Assembly (NCBI GenBank): GCA_019155205.2
Contig: JAHNZQ020000004.1
Span: 135,261 to 150,056, forward strand
Direction of reading: 5' to 3'
Length of the DNA stretch: 14,796 bases
Source: Gracilaria vermiculophylla
Taxonomy: Eukaryota; Rhodophyta; Florideophyceae; Gracilariales; Gracilariaceae
Shown here: piece by piece, positions 1 through 8,299 of the stretch
How positions within the stretch are numbered: position 1 is the first letter of the stretch
How the letters are laid out: every line of letters starts with the position of its first letter
Program-made: the position numbers and the translations under genes
The notes under the pieces: generated by a model
The model's database searches: none
Told to the model about the DNA's origin: nothing
What the model saw: only the letters and a program-made list of their open reading frames with translations

Positions 1-850
1 AAAGGAACTAAACCCACTCGATGAAAGAAAATATCACTAGGGAGAGCAAGAGGCTCAATCCCCATATAAAACTTCTTAACTTCTTGTTGAAACGGCGCGC
101 AACCCAAGAATTATATCAAGGATCACTAAGGATCAGACCCTCGGCTTCCGGTCAGACACTCCGGATGTGAAGTGGATTCTGCAGCCTACCTATCTCTGCA
201 CTAACCAGAAGCAGGCGCATACAATCCTTATAGGGCTTCCCGAGGAGAGCTACTAACAGCAAGATATGCTTTCGCTCTATACCCAAGCTGGCCCTTTCCA
301 GGAAAGGTTGCACGGCACGTCGCCTGCGGATAGCTTTTAGTCAAGTACTTCCGTCCGGAAATCACCAGGTCTTTCGACCGCCACCGTTATCCGAGCAAAG
401 CTCCGGTGGGGCTCACAGACGACAGAAACACCTTTGGTACAAACTATCCGTCTCCCGTCCACGCCTGAGGCGCTTCAACCGGTCTCGGCGACGGTATTCC
501 CCACCCTATCGGGCAACTAGCGGCAAACGCCTCACTAGAAGCCCTTTATCCAGCGACGAGCGCCTCACTGGTTGTTGACGATGATCGGGGGTGGGGCTTA
601 GATGTTGGTCGATTGTTGAGGTGAGTTCAGACCGAAGTCTGTAGCTCAGACCCTCCTTTTATAGTGTTTAGAGGCCCTACAAACGAGCCAAATACCCATT
701 TCTACTTGCTAGTTACTCATGTGTGCGTCTAGGTTACTCCATTGGCTTCTAGAGGCCTCCGGAGCTGCACACTAACCAATAATAAAGCGACAATTTGCGC
801 CAGCATCACTAAAATACTGTAGTCTTTGCTGGGCCAACAAAGCGTGCAAT
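1..850. other. Unresolved GC-rich, transposon-like sequence
   Basis: No frame on either strand stays open far enough, or shows a motif clear enough, to name a gene. The composition matches the mobile-element sequence to the right rather than the AT-rich DNA beyond 7397. A short minus-strand frame near 10-110 reads like protein but is closed by a stop just upstream. A good minus-strand TATA box lies at 657-663, so part of this stretch could be an LTR or 5' leader of a minus-oriented element. The reverse transcriptase expected upstream of the RNase H remnant at about 851 was sought on the plus strand and not recognised. Confidence 0.4.
657..663 (-). promoter_or_regulatory. TATA box on the minus strand
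   Basis: Read on the minus strand the sequence is TATAAAAGGAGG, a near-consensus TATA element. No intact gene follows within several hundred bases leftward, so it is most likely a relic LTR promoter. Function is inferred from the motif only. Confidence 0.35.
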
Positions 851-1411
851 GTGCTAGACAATACTGGAACATTCGACACGTGTGTTCCAGCAATGTATGG
901 CACATTCCGCAACATTCGCGACCGACACATACCAATAAGATATTGGTCCGGAACTCACAAAGTTCACGAGAGGAACTATTCCGTTTCGTGGGAGGAGTGC
1001 CGCGCCGTGGTGTGTGTGCTCTCCACACTATGCTGCTATATAACTAGGATGCACTCCACCGTATTCACGGATCCTTTTTTTTCGAGGTGGCCGATGAGAA
1101 TTGTCGATCCACCAGGCCACTTAATGCGGTGGAGAATCCACATAACGGAATTCACGTTCGGCGTGGCTTGCAAAAAGGGCGCACAGAACGTGCAAGGCAA
1201 TGCATTATCACGTTTGCCAACAAACGGAGAAGCCGTCGACGACGCAGACGAGGATGAAGTTACCTGCTTAGTTACCGAAGAGACAGCTCCGAAAGCTCCG
1301 CACAGTTCTCCGATTGGTTTAGCCCAGACAACATCGACGAGCTCCTCGATTCCAAAGGCGTCGAGCCAGCCCCACACGGGAACATCGCGCCGATCAGTAC
1401 GGAAAAAATGA
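851..1411 (+). pseudogene. Gypsy pol remnant: RNase H domain
   Basis: This 186-codon open frame contains the gypsy RNase H signature. A PI-x-YWS motif is followed by an ERNYS-like motif and an ExCxAVV-like helix, then a TD-x(3)-RW segment at 1067-1087 where TDHxxLxW is usual. At 1196-1219 it has GNALSRLP, where the family has ADALSRLP. The histidine after TD is proline, and the aspartate of the ADALSR motif, which I take to be an active-site residue, is asparagine, so activity is unlikely. The first ATG is not a real start: in a living element this would be the interior of a polyprotein. The frame ends at a TGA at 1409, and the linker to integrase continues in another frame. The first catalytic aspartate expected near 870-900 is not evident. 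Confidence 0.75.
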
Positions 1412-2610
1412 TCCGATAACAGTTCGGGAACTAATTCTGCGTGAAGTTACGAGCCCGTCTGAGGGGTGGAGAAGACCCATCTTTTGAGGTGAACGACACG
1501 GGCTACATGTTCCGGAAGGTGGAGCGTAACCAACAAATTGTGGTGCCCCACTTCCTCCAGCCCAGGGTCCTTCTACCGTCACATTATCCGAAACTTATTA
1601 GACACCCAAGTGGGAGGAAACATTCTCTAACCTTTCGCAAGGGCTTTTATTGGCCCGCGATATCGGTGGATTGCTTTATCATTGTATGGTTCTGCACAAA
1701 ATGGGAAAGGAGTCTGGTCTTACTGCAAAATTATTACAACAATTTGAAGCTTTCCTCTGCCGGGGCTTTTTTTCAGTTTGTCGCAATTGACATTCTCGGT
1801 GCGCTATTGAAGACGAAAATGCGAAACATGGTTCTGCTCGTAATTACCCACCGCTTCTCAAAGCTGGTTTGGATGGTTCTCTTATGGACGATCTCTGCTT
1901 TTCGCGGTTGAACAAGCGTTTGTAACGCCTTGGGTCTTCGTTTGCGGATCTCCTCTCGAGATACTATCTGAAAACGGCATGAAATTCGCGTCGCGAGTCT
2001 TTCAAGACCTCTGCCGCATATTGAATGTGAAGAACCTGGCTACCACGACCTATAACCCCCAAACTAAAGGGCAGGTCAAACGGTTCACCCGCACACTACT
2101 CACGTCGTTGTGCAACTATGTCGCGATTCACCCCTCCTCGTGGGCTCTCTTCATGGATGCCGTGAATAATCGTACGATACGCAAATATACCGGACTAATG
2201 GCTCTACTCCCTTCGATATGGTCTAATCTTGGACGCCTCTATCCTTGGCGTCGGAAACTCATGCACAGACAGGTACTTCTCCAACAGTCGGCAAATACGG
2301 CTCGTGATAGAAGGCGTAGCCTGTCTTGCTAGTGCCCGTCGCCTTGAGGGCTATGAAGCGTGCTCAAGCCGCATATAAGAAATAAGCAGAACTTTGATGG
2401 ACGCCTGCGCTGTCCTTCACAAGAGCGTGTTAACCCTTGGACCTACTTGTTCGTGAGCAACGAGTTCTTCAACACCGTGAAGAACGGACGTCGCATTAAG
2501 CTCTCGCCCGTAGGGGATGTTTCCTTCAGGGTTGTATCCTTCGGCCGCTACACGGTGGTACTCGCCGTTGGCGAGAAATAGGAGCGCCTGTCCCACAACC
2601 GCGTCGTACA
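1310..2610 (+). pseudogene. Gypsy pol remnant: integrase
   Basis: Integrase would insert the element's cDNA into the genome. The zinc-binding N-terminal region is visible at about 1580-1715 (SHYP, RHPSGRK, FYWP, then FCTK), but one of the HHCC cysteines has become tryptophan. The DDE core follows: the first aspartate is kept in AIDILG (codon 1789-1791). The second lies in SENG, glutamate for aspartate (1970-1972). The third lies in GQVKRF, lysine for glutamate (2078-2080). The core is split between frame 1 (to 1911) and frame 2 (from about 1960). The C-terminal part runs to about 2610 in frame 2 through several stops and retains a worn GPY/F-like segment (GDVSF). Two of three catalytic positions are altered, so this is a dead copy. 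Confidence 0.8.
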
Positions 2611-3500
2611 AGCGCCTTCTCGCTCACATGAGGTCTCAGCGATCGACCATGCTTCTGTCCCGGAATCCGGCCTTCCAGTACCATGTTTTTCCGATCTCTA
2701 GTACTTCGCAAACCCACACGGGGTCTTTTGGACCTACCGACACAGGCGGGCTTTCGTGCTCCCCCAGCTCGCCAGCTCACGCTACTCCGTCCATCTTTCC
2801 GTTGCGAATACCCCCACCCAATGGTAATGGAACGCCAACAGGTGGCCACTCCGTCTATGAAGGGGGAACCCGGCCGCTAAGTCGCGGTTTGGAGTCTCTC
2901 GCCATTGCTACGGCACGCAATTGTCGCGCTAACGCCCTCTCGCGGGAACAGCGCCGGAAACCAGGAAGAGGAAACGCGTAGGGACGCAATGGCGGACACC
3001 TCCACGGAACCATCTGTGGAGTTGGATGCCGCACCCTGGATGATGCATATGCATACCCCGAGGGCGGATCGCGAACGAGCTCATCTCACGGACCCGGTTC
3101 AGGCACAGACAGTTGGCATTCTCGAGGACGCCGTGGCACCAACCTCTGAGCAGTCGCAAAGCACAACGCGGATCAGTCCCTCCGGAAGGCTAGCCGAGCG
3201 CGAGCTCGAAATCTGACCAGAACCCCTGGAAACTAGTCCGGAAGACCAAGAAGACTAGGGAACCGAGCGAACGCTTTCTCCAAAAAACTTGCAAGGGAAA
3301 ATATGGTCGCACGGAGGGAATCGAAACGCCCCAGGTGTGATACTAACGCCGTAGGGCCGGGAAGTGTAGATTCCAGTGTACATCCTTGACCGAGTGGTCG
3401 GATAAGAAGTAGACACCCCGTGCGGCCTATGGTACCAAGTACGTTGATACGGATGGGACCCGAGTTGGGATACACTAAAGCGAATCGAGCATCTACCTCT
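2611..3500 (+). pseudogene. Tail of the gypsy pol remnant, no domain recognised
   Basis: After integrase the plus strand continues as a broken, proline-, serine- and threonine-rich coding-like stretch that moves between frames. The longest readable pieces are at 2517-2981 and 2905-3216. The latter is acidic and hydrophilic, with runs of E, D, S and T, as expected for a linker. Neither matches a domain I know. Assignment as the integrase-to-chromodomain linker is inferred from position and orientation. Confidence 0.4.
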
Positions 3501-3507
3501 CTCAGCG

Positions 3508-3912
3508 GTGCTAAAGTATCCCCGCAAGGTGGGAATTCTTTTGACAGAGATACTGGATCATTCTCAGGGGGTACAAAAAACCGTGGGAATGCAAGAAGTT
3601 CCACCCAACCGTGAAGTGCGGACGATGACAATGGAACATGACCTCAACACTGCATCTCTTTTCCGCCCCCTTTACCGATCATGGTTTTTTCACCTCGCTC
3701 CCTGGCTTCATCGCGCAATGCAAGCCGCCGTGAGCACGGTTGTAACATCAATGATGGCAAATTTTCGGACATGTGCCGATGACTATCGCTCGATGCGCGC
3801 TTCGCGAACGAGTAAAGAGCAAGTGCAAGCAAAGAAGGCCTCAAGGCATTTTACTGGAAGACGCAAGTCGCACTCTTTTTTGCTGCTGTTTTATCTAGGA
3901 AAGTCCTCGTGA
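3508..3912 (+). pseudogene. Possible chromodomain at the pol C-terminus
   Basis: The open frame contains LTEILDH near its start, matching the I-L-D-H motif at the beginning of retroelement chromodomains. About 30 residues on comes TMTMEHDLN, where TWEPExDL is usual, then a segment ending LYRSW. In chromoviruses this domain tethers integrase to chromatin. The aromatic cage is poorly preserved: the tryptophan of the W-E-P motif is absent. The call depends on spacing, frame and position downstream of integrase. The last 50 or so codons may already lie outside the element's coding region. Confidence 0.4.
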
Positions 3913-5005
3913 CGCTGAGCGGTTACTGCTGCCTTTCTAAAGGCCGGGTAATCCCGCCATGGCGGTTGGCAAGGGCCTCCCGCATCGCGGCCATATCCCC
4001 CAAAATCTCGCTAGGGCAAAGCCCAACCTTTCGGAAAAACTGCGCGAGGACATCGCTTCAAGGCCCCAAGCCCACAAGACATGCGGAGGAACCGAGAACC
4101 CGTGCCGTGAAGGGTGGAGTCCTTCGGGTCGCCGTGTGGGAGGGAGCGACCGTGGTAAGGTCTTCAGGATCATCCGACATGGCGGAAGCGCCCCCGTCAC
4201 GCAGAGCGTCTTCCTCCATCGAGTTGTACCTCTGCATGAAAATTGTTTCGTGTATTCCGTCGTTGGCTTAACCCGACTCGGAAATAACTTTCTCAAACGC
4301 CGCAATGGTATCGTGATCCACCATGAGGTCACCCTTCGCATAGGCGCAGTGATAACCGTCAGCGTCGACGTATTCACAAGAGTGGTCAGCCGGGATCCTC
4401 CGGAGTGCATTGCGACAGGTCTCCGCCTCCACTTGGCTGATCTCCGTGTACTTACATGTATCGAAGTACACGGAGTCGCCGGCGCCCGCCGTGGAATGCC
4501 CGGGACCGGGGCCAGATCCGCAATGCAGCTGGCTCCGCTGGGAGATCTGTCGCGACACTTCGTCCTAACGGACATGGGCGATGTAATCGAGCAACTTTAG
4601 CATCCCGTACTGGTTGGTTTCACCCCTGAGGAGGATCCTCATGTCCAAGCTACGGATGGATCTCCGCAACCGCGGTGGGATATACAAAAGATGGTATTGG
4701 TCGTGCGCCTCGGCAAGTATGTAAGCCACAGTGCGAACCGCCCTCTATGGAATGATGACGAACCAATACGAAGAACAGAGATCGTCTACCATGGCGGAGC
4801 CCATGTATGTCTGGACCGGAAGGAGCTCGACGAAACACCCCCAGCATGCTGCGATAGCGGCCCACCAATATGGAATTGGGACATACTGCATCCTGCGGTA
4901 AGGCGGCGCGATGGACTTGATCTTCGTGTTCTAAAAAGGTACGAAGAATCCGGTTCGGAATCTCCAACGCCGCTCTTCGCAGATAAAACTATGCAGGAGG
5001 CGTGA
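3910..5005 (-). pseudogene. Unknown decayed coding sequence, probably minus strand
   Basis: Reading leftward from about 5005, one minus-strand frame gives about 360 codons interrupted by roughly five stops. Between them the translation is protein-like: a hydrophobic segment with YWWAAIAACWGCF near 4870-4840, a basic stretch near 4680, then an acidic, cysteine-bearing region at 4268-4558 containing the motif EYVDADGYHCAYAKGD. I do not recognise a family; a retroelement gag or an unrelated captured gene are both possible. The plus strand is also unusually open here: one frame from 3959 to 5005 has a single stop (TAG at 4598-4600). I prefer the minus strand because its residue composition is balanced and acidic, whereas the plus frame is rich in V, L and F as expected of an antisense reading. 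Strand choice is uncertain. Confidence 0.4.
4442..4475. repeat. Perfect 12-bp inverted repeat with a 10-nt loop
   Basis: CTCCGTGTACTT at 4442-4453 is exactly mirrored by AAGTACACGGAG at 4464-4475. Either transcript could fold into a stable hairpin. It lies inside the unknown decayed coding sequence, so it may be a coding coincidence or a relic regulatory structure. Confidence 0.8.
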
Positions 5006-5897
5006 TTGGCTCTGGCAAGAGAGGTATCAAAACTCAGCTCGTAGAATAAGACGCGTCCAACAGACAGCCTGCTAGCCTACTTGCACGCGGCCCCACCACT
5101 CGCCGACCTTCAGTTTGTAAAGCGTACCGCAGTAACCAATTTTCCTGCACGTGCGAAGGACGTCGAAGGACACACGGCTCCCCATGGGGGTCTCAAAACG
5201 GTGCCCGGAACTGCTACAGGTGCGCGATTCGGATCAAAGCGCGAGGGGCCACTTTCAAGGATTCGCCGCAAGGGCGGGTGATGCCATACGACGGCACTGC
5301 GCTGCAGGTGCGCCATTCCCGGAACATTGTAATCAAATTGAAAAATCTCCCGTGGAGGTCACTCAAGTTGTCGGAACACGCAACAACTAGCGGCTCGTCG
5401 CGTACTGCAATCGGGTGGAATCAGGGAGCATGTCTCAGCATCGAGATACCTCGCCGTCTTCTCGGGTCAGCCTTGAGGATGGCATCATAAGACGGTCAGG
5501 GGTGTACTAGTGCCTGCTCACGAAACACTGCACCAATTGGCAGGTGCAGCATGACCAGGTTCGCTGTTAAAGACGAATCTGAGGTCTGAGTGTCTGCGTG
5601 GACGGCTGTCGCATCTTCGAGTCCCGTATTGGGTGCTTCCTCTACATTCCAGCTACACCGCAGGATTGAAACCGAGCGGAAGCCCGTGAAACCCTTTGCG
5701 GGATGGTTTGAGGTGCGTCCGGATATGATGAGTTACTCGGAAATGGTAGGTGAAATTGTCAGGGAGGGTTCGCAAGCAGCGTGTCGTGGTCGTCGAGACG
5801 GAGTCTCGGGAGCCAGGAAGTCGGGCGTGCTCTTATTGCTGCTTCCCGCCATGGTTTTTTCGCTTAGAGGTGCGCGTTCTGTCTTAAGTTGGGAATA
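5006..5897 (+). other. Unresolved retroelement-like remnant
   Basis: No intact gene. One plus frame from 5278 to about 5976 reads through only a few stops (the longest uninterrupted part is 5590-5976) and has protein-like stretches such as KPFAGWFEVRPDMMSYSEMV near 5690-5750. Minus-strand frames are also partly open. No motif allows identification. Its right edge abuts the plus-oriented LTR-like copy, with a short purine-rich run (GGGAATA) just before it, so it may be the 3' internal end of an element. That is inference. Confidence 0.35.
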
Positions 5898-6525
5898 TGA
5901 AGTGCCACGCCTTCCAGGGAGGGTTTTCTCGGCACTTTGCCAATTCCTCAAATTCCGGTTTGGCAATACTTATTAGAACGGTTAATGTTGCAAGTGCGAT
6001 TCACGGCCGTTGGCGCATTAGATTCCAGAGTAATCGACCCGGTGCGTTCGGCACAACGTTATACGCGCGCGACAGCCGCGCTCGGCCGGATGGCTACAGT
6101 ATGGAGGGCGGCTGGCACCTGCCATGCACGATTACTTCAGTACTCTCGCTATTTTATTAATTGAGTAATGTCGGCCTTCTCGGCCCTATAGCTACAATAC
6201 TTAGCACGACATCACTGCAACAGGCGGGCCCAGAAAACTGCACCATGCGGGATCTTCTGTCTGAACTTGCCTGCCGCGCGGGTAACTCTCTCCAACTTGG
6301 GAGAGTACGCCGTGGACTACGGAAGTCAACTGCCCGTGACGCCTAGAACCATTGTCAGCACTATTCTTCCTTTTTCTCAGGTTCACCCTCGAATGAGGAT
6401 ATCGCAACTGGTACTCCGGTTTACCCTTTTTGGACTACGTTTGCCGTCCGCTCAACGCGGCTTGCTAGATAGTCTTGCGGCCTATTATATTACCCAGTAG
6501 CGCCAAGATAGCCTGACCTATTACA
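5898..6525 (+). mobile_element. LTR-like copy, plus orientation (left arm)
   Basis: This 628-bp unit starts TGAAGTG and ends CTATTACA, close to the TG...CA ends of LTRs. It contains a TATA-like run (TATTTTATTAA, 6150-6160) about 250 bp in, where a U3 promoter belongs. It aligns along its length with the reverse complement of 6786-7396. In one ungapped block aligned by eye (5998-6058 against 7313-7253), 48 of 61 positions match. No long reading frame common to both copies was found, which favours an LTR over a coding repeat. It could be a solo LTR, the 3' LTR of whatever lies to its left, or the 5' LTR of a truncated element. Confidence 0.6.
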
Positions 6526-6785
6526 GGGGAATGTCACCGTATTGAAGGAAACCGCCTCAAGCATAGCACGTGATCTTAAAAGGGAAATTACCACGAAGGA
6601 TGTTTGAACCCCCCTCATGCAAGGTAGTTCGAGGGCAGAGCCTTTTTCGGGCAGGGCACACGGGCCGGGCGTAGTTCCGGGGTCAAGCCGTCGCAACGGA
6701 TGTACGAGGAAGACTAATAGAGAAAGTGGGGATCCGGTAAGTCCTGTGATCGAGGCAGGTTCCGCCATGTTCAGTAAGAATTACC
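6526..6785 (-). other. 260-bp spacer between facing LTRs, possible gag start
   Basis: Just inside each LTR end the two sides remain alignable for roughly 50 bases, then diverge. This suggests that both arms continue into the first internal bases (primer-binding site and leader) of the same family. On the minus strand an ATG at 6768-6766 opens a 92-codon frame running to 6490, whose first residues MAEPAS could be the start of gag. It runs into the opposite arm and stops, so no complete protein is encoded. No confident tRNA primer-binding site could be named. Confidence 0.35.
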
Positions 6786-7396
6786 TGTAATATGTCGGTC
6801 TATCTCGGCGCGGCCTGGTAATATATTGGGCTGCACGGGTTTCGGGCAAGCCGCGTTGAGCGGGTGGCGGACGTAGTCCGAATGGAGAAAACCAGAGGTC
6901 CGGTGGAGATAACCCTGTACGAGGGCGATCCTGAAAGAAGGGAAGAAAAGTCCAGATATTTATTCTCGGCATCACGGGCTGTTTTCCTTCGTGGTTCATG
7001 GCGTACTTCTCCAAGCTGGAGAGAGTTCCCCGCGTGGGCAGCAAGTTCCGACAGAAGCTCCTGCATGGTACGAATTACTAGGCGCGACGGCCGAGGTGCC
7101 GGCGCGCTAAGTACTTAAGCTCTAGAGCCGAGATGATCGATATACCTAAATGAATATAATAGCCAAAGTACTAGAATAATCGTGCAAGGCAGGTGCCAGC
7201 CTTTGACCATACTGTAATCATCCGTTCGCGCGCGTCTGTCGCGCGCGTGAGTCGTTGCGTGAAACGCGCCGGGTCGGTTACTCCGGAAGCCACCGTGCAA
7301 ACGGCCGTGAATCGAGCCTGTGGCGGTACGGCTGAACCGGAATTCGGTGTATCGGCAATGTGTCAGGAAAACCTCATCGGAGGGCATTACACTACA
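6786..7396 (-). mobile_element. LTR-like copy, minus orientation (right arm)
   Basis: Read on the minus strand the unit starts TGTAGTG at 7396 and ends ATATTACA at 6786, giving a short terminal inverted repeat TGTA/TACA typical of LTRs. A TATA-like run (TATTATATTCA, minus strand, 7161-7151) sits about 235 bp in, matching the position in the left arm. Its outer end coincides with the sharp change to AT-rich DNA, as expected of a real element boundary. The bases outside the two arms (gaata at 5893-5897 and ctgag at 7397-7401) do not match, so there is no sign that the pair inserted as one unit. Confidence 0.6.
7227..7247. repeat. CG-rich hairpin inside the LTR
   Basis: CGCGCGCG at 7227-7234 and 7240-7247 are self-complementary arms around a 5-nt loop. 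The left LTR keeps a worn version (GCGCGCGACAGCCGCGC near 6064-6080). Retention in both copies hints at a structural role in the LTR, or simply common descent. Confidence 0.6.
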
Positions 7397-7428
7397 CTGA
7401 GGATTTTTAGAATTTAGATTTAATTCCG

Positions 7429-8299
7429 TTAATTAATATTTGAAATTGGACTAGTGCGCAGTAGCAAGACCTGTTGATAGGGGCTATCAGCACCATACGT
7501 AATCTGCTGCGTGAGATTCACATCTTGGGGAACAAAAACAAGAACCCTTGAGTCTTCTTTTACCGTTTCTGGATACAGACTCTTGTCTAACGCTTTCAGG
7601 TTTCTAAGCCGTCGATCACCAGGTTTCCTCAAAGCATCGCCTGTTAGAGCATCGTCCGCCCAGTGAACCCCCTTCCCTGCTTGGTGCTCGCGGTCCCTTT
7701 CAGGATTCCCCCGGCTTTCGATTGAAACTTTCGGAGACTAACTTTAGGAATTTGCGCTTTTGGAGGCACCAAAACCTTTTCATGGACAATGTGCGCTATC
7801 ACCGCATGAGTAAAACTGATGATAAAACCACCACCGTCTTCTCTGAGTAGTGGATCATTAGAAACTTCTGAGCAGAGGTACTTTGCGCCGCTAAACAGCT
7901 GGGACTTGAAACAAATAGCTTACGCTCTGGAGAGATTTTGGTAATGTTCGAATTTGGTATCGTATTGTAGATGTTTTTTCCGCCATGTAACAGCATTGGT
8001 ATATTTTTTTCTGTTCATCTTTTCCGTCAGTCTAAAGAGGTGAGTTGACATCCAAGGAGAATTCGGACCAGGTGCTAGGTTAGATAAATACGCGGGGCGC
8101 ATTTTAAAGAATATTATCAGAACCAATGAGTAGGTTGAGCTCGTAAATCAGTATTCGGCAAAGATTTAGAACGTATAACATCGTTCGTAAAGATATTTAA
8201 GGTCTTTACCACATTTATGAAGTCACATTTGACTTCATGAAAGGCTACAATATTAACAGGCGAACCAAACGCAATTTGATACCACGAGAGAGATTTCAA
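7429..8299 (-). pseudogene. Unknown degraded coding remnant
   Basis: A chain of overlapping minus-strand frames is protein-like although each is short. One frame covers 8299-8117, a second 8126-7920, a third is open 7919-7644, and a fourth is open 7737-7429. The third reads through GFIISFTHAVIAHIVHEK and VLVPPKAQIPKVSLRKF. The fourth reads WADDALTGDALRKPGDRR and ends VLVFVPQDVNLTQQITYG plus about 20 more residues before a stop 33 bp from the LTR edge. Base composition at 7430-7760 is richer in GC than the AT-rich DNA further right, as expected of former coding sequence. I recognise no family. The frame changes could be frameshifts in a dead gene or exon junctions (an AG lies near 7738), and the 8299-7920 part is the least certain. 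Confidence 0.35.
8217..8238. repeat. Perfect 9-bp inverted repeat with a 4-nt loop
   Basis: ATGAAGTCA and TGACTTCAT flank CATT. It is a clean short hairpin within AT-rich sequence and within the weakest part of the degraded coding remnant. No function is claimed. Confidence 0.7.

Larger units (their letters stand above)
851..3740 (+). mobile_element. Decayed Ty3/gypsy retroelement, pol portion
   Basis: On the plus strand this stretch carries, in the order expected for a gypsy polyprotein, the end of RNase H, the linker, the three parts of integrase, a long low-complexity tail and a possible chromodomain. The parts lie in different frames and are separated by stops, so no polyprotein can be made. 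The gag, protease and reverse transcriptase expected upstream were not recognised. Clear flanking LTRs belonging to this copy were not found, although a weak LTR-like start occurs near 3740. The fragment is an old, inactive copy. The family assignment rests on motif order and is fairly secure; the exact ends are not. Confidence 0.8.
5898..7396. repeat. Large imperfect palindrome made by two inverted LTRs
   Basis: The arms 5898-6525 and 6786-7396 are inverted copies in head-to-head orientation around a 260-bp centre. Similarity is visible at the DNA level and in matching translated words of both arms, for example GWHLPCTI. Promoter-like sites in each arm point inward at each other, so transcripts from either would run into the antisense of the other arm. 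Confidence 0.85.

Noticed and set aside
1020..1050. TATA-like GCTGCTATATAACTAGG resembling an LTR promoter
   Set aside because: It lies inside the RNase H frame, between the ERNYS-like and TD motifs, so it is explained as coding sequence.
3937..4575. Minus-strand open frame of 212 codons rich in R, P and S
   Set aside because: The arginine- and proline-rich make-up is typical of a shadow frame in GC-rich DNA, and the neighbouring minus frame is more protein-like.
4650..4967. Minus-strand open frame of 105 codons
   Set aside because: It competes with another minus frame and a plus frame over the same bases, and its composition and motifs are no better than those of a shadow.
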